A model generated the notes under the pieces. That model had not been told where the DNA came from, ran no database searches, and was given only the letters and a program-made list of their open reading frames with translations. This document shows positions 1 to 5,485 of a stretch of DNA of 7,115 nucleotides, piece after piece (position 1 is the first letter of the stretch; each line of letters opens with the position of its first letter). The stretch covers positions 1 through 7,115 of the forward strand of contig JAKORQ010000022.1 in assembly GCA_029777755.1 (NCBI GenBank), given 5' to 3'. Made by a program: the position numbers and the translations under genes. This DNA is from Planctomycetota bacterium. GTDB taxonomy: Bacteria; Planctomycetota; Phycisphaerae; Tepidisphaerales; Tepidisphaeraceae.

Positions 1-426
1 ATGATGTCGATCTATGTGGTGATGCTTACGGTGCTGATCATTGCCTTCGTTCGACATCGTCGCTGGCATGATCCCAAGCTGCTGCTGGCGATGGCGGTGC
101 CGTTCATGCTGGCATACACCTTTCTGCCGCAGATGATCGAGCGCTATCTGATGTGGCCCGCGGCGATCCTCAGCGCCTATGCGGCAATCAATGTGGCTGC
201 CCTGGCGCTTTCCTGGACGCTCTCGTTGATCGCAGCGATCCTGATGTTCAGCTACATAATTCCCTTTGTCCGCCAGACGGAGATGGCAAAGGAGTGGCTG
301 CCGTACATTCGTCCGTTCTTTCCTGACATCAGCTGGGCGATCATCGTCTTTGCCTGCGTGATGCTCTACATGGCGGTCACGCCCAGCCGCAGCAGGCGAG
401 AAGCGCTGCGACTGGAGAGCAACTGA
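1..426 (+). CDS. Polytopic membrane protein, C-terminal part; probable GT-C type glycosyltransferase (5' end outside window)
   Basis: The frame is open from the first base to a TGA at 424-426, giving 141 residues. The window opens on ATG codons, but a catalytic domain would lie upstream, so I read this as the C-terminal part of a larger gene. About five hydrophobic segments are visible (residues about 3-17, 27-42, 51-69, 70-90 and 110-127), followed by a short basic cytoplasmic-type tail. The stretch FLPQMIERYLMWPA (41-54) resembles the 'P-x-MHERYL' motif near the end of polyprenyl-phosphate-dependent membrane glycosyltransferases (GT39/GT87-like); the usual His is Ile here. If correct, the enzyme moves a sugar from a lipid-linked donor at the membrane. 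The family call rests on that motif and the topology only; a different multi-pass protein is possible. The gene converges on the ribonuclease gene with a 15-base gap. Confidence 0.55.
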   Translation: MMSIYVVMLTVLIIAFVRHRRWHDPKLLLAMAVPFMLAYTFLPQMIERYLMWPAAILSAYAAINVAALALSWTLSLIAAILMFSYIIPFVRQTEMAKEWLPYIRPFFPDISWAIIVFACVMLYMAVTPSRSRREALRLESN

Positions 427-441
427 CCGAAATCCTTCAAC

Positions 442-1836
442 TCAGTTCATCGACAGCGTTTCGCCGGTAAACGGCAGGTCGCAGTCGATGTTCCATCTCT
501 GCTTGATGATCCGCGCCAGTGGCTTTCGGCCCCGTTCTTCGCCATGCACGAGTGTCGTTCGGGGGCGAGAGCCGGCCAAGCAGGCGTACCAGTTTACCAG
601 GTCGCTCTGGCCTGCGTGAGCACTGAAGCCACCGAGGGAACGGATGGTGGCATTCACGGCGATCTTTTCGCCGAAGACACTGACCTGAGGCCGTCCATCG
701 ATCAGCAAGCGCCCGAGCGTCCCGGGCGCCTGGTAGCCGACGAAGATGACAGTGGTCTCCGGCCGCCAAAGATTGTGCTTGAGATGGTGCAGGATCCAGC
801 CGGCCGTGCACATTCCAGAGCCGGCCAGTATCAGGCAGGGGCCTGGGACATCGTTGATGGACTTGCTCTCGTCGGCCGTCTGCGAGAATCGTACTGTCTT
901 GAGCGCATCGCGAAGCTTGTTGCCAAGGACAAACTCGCGCATCTCTGAGTCGTAGAGATCGGGATGTCGCGCGTATACCTCGGTGGCGGCGATCGCCAGT
1001 GGCGAGTCGATATAGACAGGGAATGGCTCAACGATCCTGTTGTGAAAAGCCTCGGCCAGGTGGTACACGATCTGCTGCGTTCGGCCCAGCGCGAAGGAGG
1101 GGACGAGGATCTTGCCTTTGCGCTTTACCGCCTCGCGGATCAGCGAGTTGAACTCATCCAGGGTCGCATCCAGCGGCCGGTGATCGCGGTCACCATAGGT
1201 TGATTCCATGAACACCCAGTCGGCGCGATCGATACGGGCAGGATCCTTGAGGATCGGCAGGTTCAGTGGGCCCAGGTCGCCGGAAAAGACAACCTTACGC
1301 TCGCGTGTACCATCCTCCACATCCATGTTGATGATGGCCGACCCAAGCACGTGACCGGATTCCATCATCTGTACCTGGACTCCAGGAGCTACAGGATGGG
1401 GGCCATCGTAGTCGAGAGGCGTGAATAGGCGGACGGTCTTGTCCACATCTTCATCGGTGAACAGGGGAGAGATGAGCGGCTCGCCGGCCCGCATCCGCTT
1501 GCGGTTAATCCTCGCGGCCTCAGACTCCTGCACCTTGGCCGCATCCTTGAGGATCAGCTTCGCAACATCGATGGTTGCAGGTGTCGCGTAGACTGGGCCG
1601 CTGAATCCCTTCATCACCAGCAGGGGGAGTCGGCCGATATGGTCGAGGTGGCCGTGGCTGATGACCACCGCATCAAGCTCGCGCGGCGACATCGCCTTGG
1701 GGATGCGGTTCTTGTTCTCCTCCCTGCGTCCACCCTGGAACTGGCCGCAGTCCACCAGCACCTTAGCCTTACCGTTACTCACTAGAAATGCCGACCCGGT
1801 AACTTCGTTACCCGCGCCGAGGATGGAGATGTTCAT
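442..1836 (-). CDS. Metallo-beta-lactamase / beta-CASP family ribonuclease (CPSF73/Ysh1-like)
   Basis: A complete 464-residue cytoplasmic protein with an ATG start at 1836. The N-terminal metallo-beta-lactamase fold carries the metal motif HGHLDH (His61, His63, Asp65, His66), His162 in SGHVLGS, and Asp187 in FSGDLG. The beta-CASP insertion follows: motif A is Glu211 in ESTYGD, and PSFALGRTQQ (246-255) and YIDSPLA (275-281) are typical. Motif B is His407 in FSAHAGQ and motif C is His431 in LVHGE. A His at motif C is associated with RNA rather than DNA substrates in this family. Length matches bacterial homologues such as the Thermus RNase TTHA0252 (somewhat over 400 residues). All expected zinc ligands are present, so it should be active in RNA cleavage or turnover. 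It lies 63 bases downstream of tag on the same strand and could be cotranscribed. The ribosome site is weak: GGAG lies about 15 bases upstream and AGG only 3 bases upstream. Confidence 0.95.
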   Translation of the reverse strand: MNISILGAGNEVTGSAFLVSNGKAKVLVDCGQFQGGRREENKNRIPKAMSPRELDAVVISHGHLDHIGRLPLLVMKGFSGPVYATPATIDVAKLILKDAAKVQESEAARINRKRMRAGEPLISPLFTDEDVDKTVRLFTPLDYDGPHPVAPGVQVQMMESGHVLGSAIINMDVEDGTRERKVVFSGDLGPLNLPILKDPARIDRADWVFMESTYGDRDHRPLDATLDEFNSLIREAVKRKGKILVPSFALGRTQQIVYHLAEAFHNRIVEPFPVYIDSPLAIAATEVYARHPDLYDSEMREFVLGNKLRDALKTVRFSQTADESKSINDVPGPCLILAGSGMCTAGWILHHLKHNLWRPETTVIFVGYQAPGTLGRLLIDGRPQVSVFGEKIAVNATIRSLGGFSAHAGQSDLVNWYACLAGSRPRTTLVHGEERGRKPLARIIKQRWNIDCDLPFTGETLSMN

Positions 1837-1899
1837 GTACCTATGGATAGTCTCCGCTGGGGGCGTGTCAATGATGGCAGGCGAGAGAAACGCGCCGCA

Positions 1900-2505
1900 T
1901 CAGTGCTTCTGCTTACCACGGGTCGCCTTCTGGACGAGCGTATAGCGCCAGCAGTCAACCAGATGATCGTTCACCAAGCCGCACGCCTGCATGTGTGCGT
2001 ACATAACGGTGCTGCCGACGAACTTGAAGCCACGGCGAATGAGGTCCTTGCTGAGGGCATCCGATTCGCGGCTGGTGGCAGGGATGTTGCCGAGTGATCT
2101 CCACTGGTTGACGATGGGCTGACCACCGACGAACGACCAGATGTAGCGATCGAAGGAGCCAAACTCCTCCTGGATCTCAAGGAAACGCCTGGCATTGTTG
2201 ATGGCCGACTGAATCTTTAGGCGGTTGCGAACGATGCCGGGGTTAAGCAACAGCTTCTCGACGTGCCTGTCGGTGAAGCGTGCTACCGCAACAGGATCGA
2301 AGTCTGCAAATGCCTCGCGGTATCCCTGGCGTTTGCGCAGGATCGTCAGCCAGCTCAAGCCAGCCTGGGCGCCTTCGAGGATGAGGAACTCGAAATGGAC
2401 GCGGTCATCATGTACCGGCACGCCCCATTCCTCATCGTGGTAGCGGATGTACTCCTCGGAAGAACTGCACCAGCCGCAGCGAATCTTGTTATCTGTTTTC
2501 GGCAC
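1900..2505 (-). CDS. tag: DNA-3-methyladenine glycosylase I (Tag)
   Basis: A complete 201-residue cytoplasmic base-excision repair enzyme that removes 3-methyladenine from alkylated DNA. It follows E. coli Tag (187 residues) nearly end to end: CGW at 10-12, YHDEEWGVP (22-30), LEGAQAGLSW (43-52), a GIVRNRLKI segment, SDALSK, RRGFKFVG and MQACGLVNDHLVDC (172-185). The four structural zinc ligands are present as Cys10, His23, His181 and Cys185 (E. coli Cys4, His17, His175, Cys179). The base-binding Glu44, Trp52 and Tyr22 are also kept. The start is GTG at 2503-2505: Cys10 lies close after it, no in-frame ATG is near, and the ATG at 2507-2509 is out of frame. There is no Shine-Dalgarno; a -10-like TATCAT ends 6 bases before GTG, so the message may be leaderless. 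The C-terminal tail (about 186-201, basic) is longer than in E. coli. Confidence 0.97.
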   Translation of the reverse strand: MPKTDNKIRCGWCSSSEEYIRYHDEEWGVPVHDDRVHFEFLILEGAQAGLSWLTILRKRQGYREAFADFDPVAVARFTDRHVEKLLLNPGIVRNRLKIQSAINNARRFLEIQEEFGSFDRYIWSFVGGQPIVNQWRSLGNIPATSRESDALSKDLIRRGFKFVGSTVMYAHMQACGLVNDHLVDCWRYTLVQKATRGKQKH

Positions 2506-2511
2506 GCATCT

Positions 2512-2517
2512 ATGATA
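2512..2517 (-). promoter_or_regulatory. Putative -10 box for tag (leaderless)
   Basis: On the minus strand the hexamer is TATCAT, 5 of 6 matches to TATAAT, with six bases (AGATGC) between it and the GTG start. Transcription would begin at or next to the start codon. No good -35 is visible 17 bases further upstream (CGGCTC). Confidence 0.35.
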
Positions 2518-2598
2518 TGCCGCCCGCCTGTTGCGAGCCGGGCCGAGCCGTGCCAGCTTCGGTTAGCAGTTGCTCTGGTATTCGTGGTTGGTGCTATT

Positions 2599-2604
2599 TA
2601 CAAT
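2599..2604 (+). promoter_or_regulatory. Putative -10 box for the alkaline phosphatase (leaderless)
   Basis: TACAAT matches TATAAT at 5 of 6 positions and ends eight bases before the ATG at 2613. The bases between (ACGCACCC) hold no Shine-Dalgarno, so a leaderless or near-leaderless message is likely if this box is used. A TTGCTC at 2570-2575 is too far (23-base spacer) to be a normal -35. Confidence 0.35.
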
Positions 2605-2612
2605 ACGCACCC

Positions 2613-4067
2613 ATGATTCATCTTCTTCGTCGCATCGTACCAGCTCTGGCCCTGGCCTGTTCATCGGTTGTTCTCGCGGCGGAACCTCGCCATGTGATCG
2701 TGATGATCGCGGATGGCGCCTCGTTCACCACTTGGCGCATGACCTCGCTCTATGAGGGGAAGCTGTTCAATCAGCCCTATGAGCAGGATGGATTCGTCAG
2801 GTACGGCATGACCACCTTCCCGCTGAATCTGAGTTCCAAGCCCACCGGCGACGATACCCCGAAGGGCTCGTACGACCCGGCTAAGGCATGGGATAGCTCG
2901 GCCGTTCCTGCTCCCGAGCAGGCCGACAAGAAGCCGGATTATTTCGCCGGCTATCGCTACTTGAAGGCGAACTACACCGACTCGGCGGCCGCCGGCACGG
3001 CGCTGGCCACAGGGCGAAAGACCTACAACAACTCGATCAACTGGGCGAACTCACCGGCCGGCGTGGGCGAGCCGATGGTCAGCATCTACCAGATCGCCCT
3101 GGAAACCGGACGCAGCACCGGCACAGTTACCTCCGTGCCATTCTGCCATGCGACTCCCGCCGCGTTTGCCGCCCACAACATCAGCCGCAACAACTACCAT
3201 GCACTGGCGAAGGAGATGCTCAGTTCCGGCCAGCTCTCGGTGATCATGGGAGCCGGCCATCCTGAGTTCAACAACCAAAGCGAGCCGCGCAATCCAAAGT
3301 ACGAGTTCATAGACGAGGAAACCTGGGCCGGCATCAAGTCGGCCGTGGAAGCCGGCCAGCCGTATAACGGCTACACGGTGATATTTGACAAGGAAAAGTT
3401 CGAGGAACTGGCGACGGCCACCAATCCGCCGGCCAAGGTGTTTGGCCTGCCCAAGGTAGCCAATACGCTGCAGCAGGCCCGTTCCGGCTACTCCAGTGAG
3501 AAGGAGCCGTTCGAGGTTCCCCTGAACAGCAACGTGCCGTCACTTGCAACCATGAGCCTGGCGGCGCTCAATGTGCTGTCGCGCGATCCTGACGGGTTTT
3601 TCCTCATGATCGAAGGTGGCGCCGTCGACTGGGCGGCCCATGGCAACCAGACTTCCCGCGCCATCGAGGAGATGGTCGATTTCAACAGCGCCGTGGCGGC
3701 CGTGATCGAGTTTGTTGATCGGCCAGGCGACGCCATCGACTGGTCCAATACCCTGCTGGTCGTCACCACCGACCATGGCAACGGCCTGCCACTTGGCCCG
3801 GACTCCGACACGGTGTTCTTCTCGCTGCCGCGCGACAATGGCAAGGGGAAGATGCCCTCGGTCCGCTGGCACAGCGGCAGCCATACCAACGAGCTGGTGC
3901 CGATGTATGCCCGCGGCGTAGGTGCTGAGTGGTTTGGCGAGCTTACCGATGGATCGGACAGCAACTTCCGCCAGATGTATCAGTTGGATGCGCGCTGGAG
4001 CGACCAGTACATCGACAACACCGATGTGTTCACGGTCTGCCGCAGGGTCCTGACCGAGTCGAAGTAG
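2613..4067 (+). CDS. Secreted alkaline phosphatase (PhoA-like superfamily)
   Basis: A 484-residue phosphomonoesterase exported by Sec and acting outside the cytoplasm. The frame is open from 2517, but the ATG at 2613 is chosen because it opens a clean signal peptide: basic LLRR (4-7), a hydrophobic core to about residue 21, and likely cleavage VLA/AEP after Ala22. Active-site residues, numbered from this start: Asp34 (IADGAS), nucleophile Ser124 in YTDSAAAGTALATGRKT, Thr181 in CHATPA, Arg192 (E. coli Arg166), Glu334, Asp339 and His343 in EGGAVDWAAH, Asp387 and His388 in TTDHGN, and His424 in HTNELVP. All zinc and magnesium ligands are therefore present. The positions of E. coli Asp153 and Lys328 are His179 and Trp340, the pair known from Vibrio alkaline phosphatase. 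Cys16 is not in a proper lipobox. The gene stands alone on its strand. Its natural substrate cannot be read from sequence. Confidence 0.94.
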   Translation: MIHLLRRIVPALALACSSVVLAAEPRHVIVMIADGASFTTWRMTSLYEGKLFNQPYEQDGFVRYGMTTFPLNLSSKPTGDDTPKGSYDPAKAWDSSAVPAPEQADKKPDYFAGYRYLKANYTDSAAAGTALATGRKTYNNSINWANSPAGVGEPMVSIYQIALETGRSTGTVTSVPFCHATPAAFAAHNISRNNYHALAKEMLSSGQLSVIMGAGHPEFNNQSEPRNPKYEFIDEETWAGIKSAVEAGQPYNGYTVIFDKEKFEELATATNPPAKVFGLPKVANTLQQARSGYSSEKEPFEVPLNSNVPSLATMSLAALNVLSRDPDGFFLMIEGGAVDWAAHGNQTSRAIEEMVDFNSAVAAVIEFVDRPGDAIDWSNTLLVVTTDHGNGLPLGPDSDTVFFSLPRDNGKGKMPSVRWHSGSHTNELVPMYARGVGAEWFGELTDGSDSNFRQMYQLDARWSDQYIDNTDVFTVCRRVLTESK

Positions 4068-4261
4068 TTCCTGCAGCTTGCCGGTGAAGGATATCTCAAG
4101 CAGTTCCACACAAGGTGGAGCGGGGTAGTCCTCCGCCCGCGGGAGGCAATGCTATCCTCGACGGGATGCGCTTCGAGAACAAAGCGCATGTCCATGCCGC
4201 ACCAGTTCGGGCAGACTTACGCCAATTCGAACTCCCGCAGCTTGAGGATGAGCCGCTCCAC
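4068..4261 (-). pseudogene. Possible remnant of a small zinc-ribbon protein (speculative)
   Basis: On the minus strand, a frame starting at GTG 4261 reads VERLILKLREFELA, hits TAA at 4219-4217, and continues in the same frame as VCPNWCGMDMRFVLEAH and onward, with a later WNCLRYPSPASC. A short leader followed by CPxxC-GMxMRF and a second cysteine pair resembles small zinc-ribbon proteins of the 'CPxCGxxMR' kind. The in-frame stop, the spacing C-P-N-W-C instead of C-x-x-C, and the run into the 3' end of the phosphatase gene suggest decay rather than an intact gene. The third codon positions are GC-rich, as in real genes here. I do not recognise a specific family. The whole pattern may be chance. 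Confidence 0.2.
4166..4189. repeat. Perfect 8-bp inverted repeat
   Basis: ATGCGCTT at 4166-4173 and AAGCGCAT at 4182-4189 are exact reverse complements with an 8-base loop. The hairpin would form in transcripts of either strand. It could slow or protect the 3' ends of the convergent transcripts, but there is no T-run after it. Confidence 0.5.
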
Positions 4262-4278
4262 TTACAGTTGGGCGGCTC
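4250..4278. repeat. Inverted repeat touching the glycosyltransferase stop codon
   Basis: GAGCCGC (4250-4256) and GCGGCTC (4272-4278) form a perfect 7-bp stem. In plus-strand RNA a G-U pair and one more C-G pair extend it to nine pairs around an 11-base loop. The last base of the glycosyltransferase stop codon is part of the stem. A weak terminator or 3'-end protector is possible; no T-run follows on either strand. Confidence 0.4.
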
Positions 4279-5468
4279 TAGCACGCCATGATGCGCTCGA
4301 GCATCGGCACGAGCACCGCCTGGGGTGAGAGATATTCCTGCGAGATCTGGTAAGCGGCCCGCTGATGTCGGGGGTAGTCGCGCATGACTTCCTCCAGGGC
4401 AGCGGCAGCCTCGTCGATCGTTCGGAAGGCAAACAGTCCCTCGCCTGAAGGGATGAACCGCGACCAGGCGGTGTCCTGCACCACTGCGGGTCTGCCGGCT
4501 GCCAGGTAGCAGCAGGTGCGGCAACTGAACCATCCGGTGTTCGGCTCGGCGTACACATTCTTGGCGATCGACCACTCCCCGAAGCTGTCGGCAATGAACT
4601 GCTGATAGTGTTCAGGCGTGTCGCTGACGGGATAGGCCGCCGTCACTTCCCATCGCCTGGCGAGGATGTGCTCAATTCCTCTGTTTCGCCCGATGGCCGG
4701 GCGAAGCCGAGCGCGCGTGCGGAGGGGTAGATCGATGAACTTCTCAAACTCCGGCCGCTTGTCGTAATAGCTCTTGCCGTCGTAGTCGAGACTCTTCAGC
4801 TGTGCCGAGAAGTCCAGCGTCATCACGGTGGTGAAGGCACTATCGCGAGGCTTTGCCTCACGGCACCATCTCCAGTGTGCGCCAGTGGCGATCGGACGTG
4901 TCGGGATCCAGTCGATATCGAGCTTGGGCAGGTGGCAGTCGGGTGAGTTGATGTTCTCGGCGTAGGTCAGGATGCAGTCGTGGCTTGTTACCTCACGGTA
5001 GCGCCGGCAACTGGGGCCTTCCTTCTGCATCAGGTTGTACAGCCCGATCTGGTTAAAGCCTGGATCGGTGTCAATGAACACCTTACGGCACCTTGGGTTG
5101 AGCCTCTCCGGAAGGATGCAGACACCGGAAATGTTGAGGTAGATGTCGGCGGATGCAGCGATCTCGTCAAACTGCTGACGCGTCATGCCGTAGCTCTTCT
5201 CCATCATCAGGTTGAAGTGCCAGCGGGATCGCAGCTCCGGTGCGTAGCGTGCGAAGAAATCGTCGATGAAGGCCGCTGAGAATGAGCCATCATCGGTCGG
5301 TTCCTGGCGAACCGGATGATATGGCCAGGTATAGGTGTTCTCGTCATAGTAGACATCGTGGCCAAGCTCGTGCAGGCCCAGCACATAGTGGAGATAGTCC
5401 CATGCCACCCCGCCAAGCGGGTATTGCCCAACCATGCCACCCACGATGATGCGAAGCTTCTCCGCCAT
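4278..5468 (-). CDS. GT-B-like glycosyltransferase (family 1 type), soluble
   Basis: A 396-residue protein with no signal peptide or membrane segment. The N-terminal Rossmann-like half opens with KLRIIVGG and PLGGVAWDYLHYVLGLHELGHDVYY (17-41), a nucleotide-sugar glycosyltransferase style start. The C-terminal part (312-396) has YLAAGRPAVVQDT (321-333), PSGEGLFAF (340-348) and then a helical tail (DEAAAALEEV), matching the donor-binding end of GT-B enzymes in family 1. Donor and acceptor are unknown. The ATG at 5468 is chosen because AGGAG (5483-5479) lies 10 bases upstream. A GTG at 5489, overlapping the exporter stop (GTGA), would add 7 residues and has GAAGG about 5 bases before it, so it remains possible. 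Tight linkage to an ABC exporter points to surface glycan or glycolipid assembly. The usual acidic or small residues in the GWFS-R segment are cysteines here (Cys316, Cys319, Cys320). Confidence 0.8.
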   Translation of the reverse strand: MAEKLRIIVGGMVGQYPLGGVAWDYLHYVLGLHELGHDVYYDENTYTWPYHPVRQEPTDDGSFSAAFIDDFFARYAPELRSRWHFNLMMEKSYGMTRQQFDEIAASADIYLNISGVCILPERLNPRCRKVFIDTDPGFNQIGLYNLMQKEGPSCRRYREVTSHDCILTYAENINSPDCHLPKLDIDWIPTRPIATGAHWRWCREAKPRDSAFTTVMTLDFSAQLKSLDYDGKSYYDKRPEFEKFIDLPLRTRARLRPAIGRNRGIEHILARRWEVTAAYPVSDTPEHYQQFIADSFGEWSIAKNVYAEPNTGWFSCRTCCYLAAGRPAVVQDTAWSRFIPSGEGLFAFRTIDEAAAALEEVMRDYPRHQRAAYQISQEYLSPQAVLVPMLERIMAC

Positions 5469-5478
5469 CAGCCAATTG

Positions 5479-5483
5479 CTCCT
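5479..5483 (-). promoter_or_regulatory. Ribosome binding site deciding the glycosyltransferase start
   Basis: AGGAG on the minus strand, placed just after the exporter TGA (5488-5486) and 10 bases before ATG 5468. The closeness of stop, Shine-Dalgarno and start fits translational coupling of exporter and glycosyltransferase. Confidence 0.5.
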
Positions 5484-5485
5484 GG

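Larger units (their letters stand above)
2506..2612. promoter_or_regulatory. Divergent intergenic region between tag and the alkaline phosphatase
   Basis: These 107 bases must hold promoters for both tag (-) and the phosphatase gene (+). A -10-like hexamer sits next to each start codon, and no Shine-Dalgarno is seen on either side. GAGCCG is directly repeated at 2535-2540 and 2545-2550, one helical turn apart, which could be an operator but may be chance in GC-rich DNA. I see no convincing -35 boxes at 16-18 base spacing and no recognisable Pho box, so phosphate control of the phosphatase is not supported by sequence here. Confidence 0.5.
4068..4277. other. Convergent spacer with inverted repeats and a possible decayed small reading frame
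   Basis: These 210 bases lie between the stops of the phosphatase (+) and the glycosyltransferase (-). No confident intact gene is visible. Two clear inverted repeats lie here (4166-4189 and 4250-4278), plus a short GC-rich one, CCTCC/GGAGG at 4130-4134 and 4142-4146. None is followed by a T-run on either strand, so no classical intrinsic terminator is seen. On the minus strand one frame from 4261 reads through the spacer with a single stop (see the separate entry). On the plus strand a frame from GTG 4115 or ATG 4166 runs to TGA at 4289-4291 (58 or 41 residues). It shares codon boundaries with the minus frame and is probably its shadow. Confidence 0.5.

Noticed and set aside
421..447. AACTGA / TCAGTT inverted repeat around the two convergent stops, considered as a terminator
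   Set aside because: Both genes simply end in AAC TGA, which creates the repeat. The 6-bp stem with a 15-base loop and no T-run is too weak.
437..811. Other open frames inside the ribonuclease gene on both strands
   Set aside because: All overlap the beta-CASP coding sequence, whose motifs fix the true frame.
2517..2612. Longer N-terminus for the alkaline phosphatase from ATG 2517
   Set aside because: The extra 32 residues would bury the signal peptide and contain no recognisable feature; the ATG at 2613 gives a standard export signal.
2613..2684. Lipoprotein signal (ALAC at residues 13-16) in the phosphatase
   Set aside because: The -3 and -2 residues do not fit a lipobox, and a better signal peptidase I site, VLA/AEP, follows.
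3540..4109. Long minus-strand open frame (189 codons) opposite the alkaline phosphatase
   Set aside because: It is antisense to a gene with every catalytic residue in place, and its composition is the usual mirror of a high-GC gene. No domain is recognisable.
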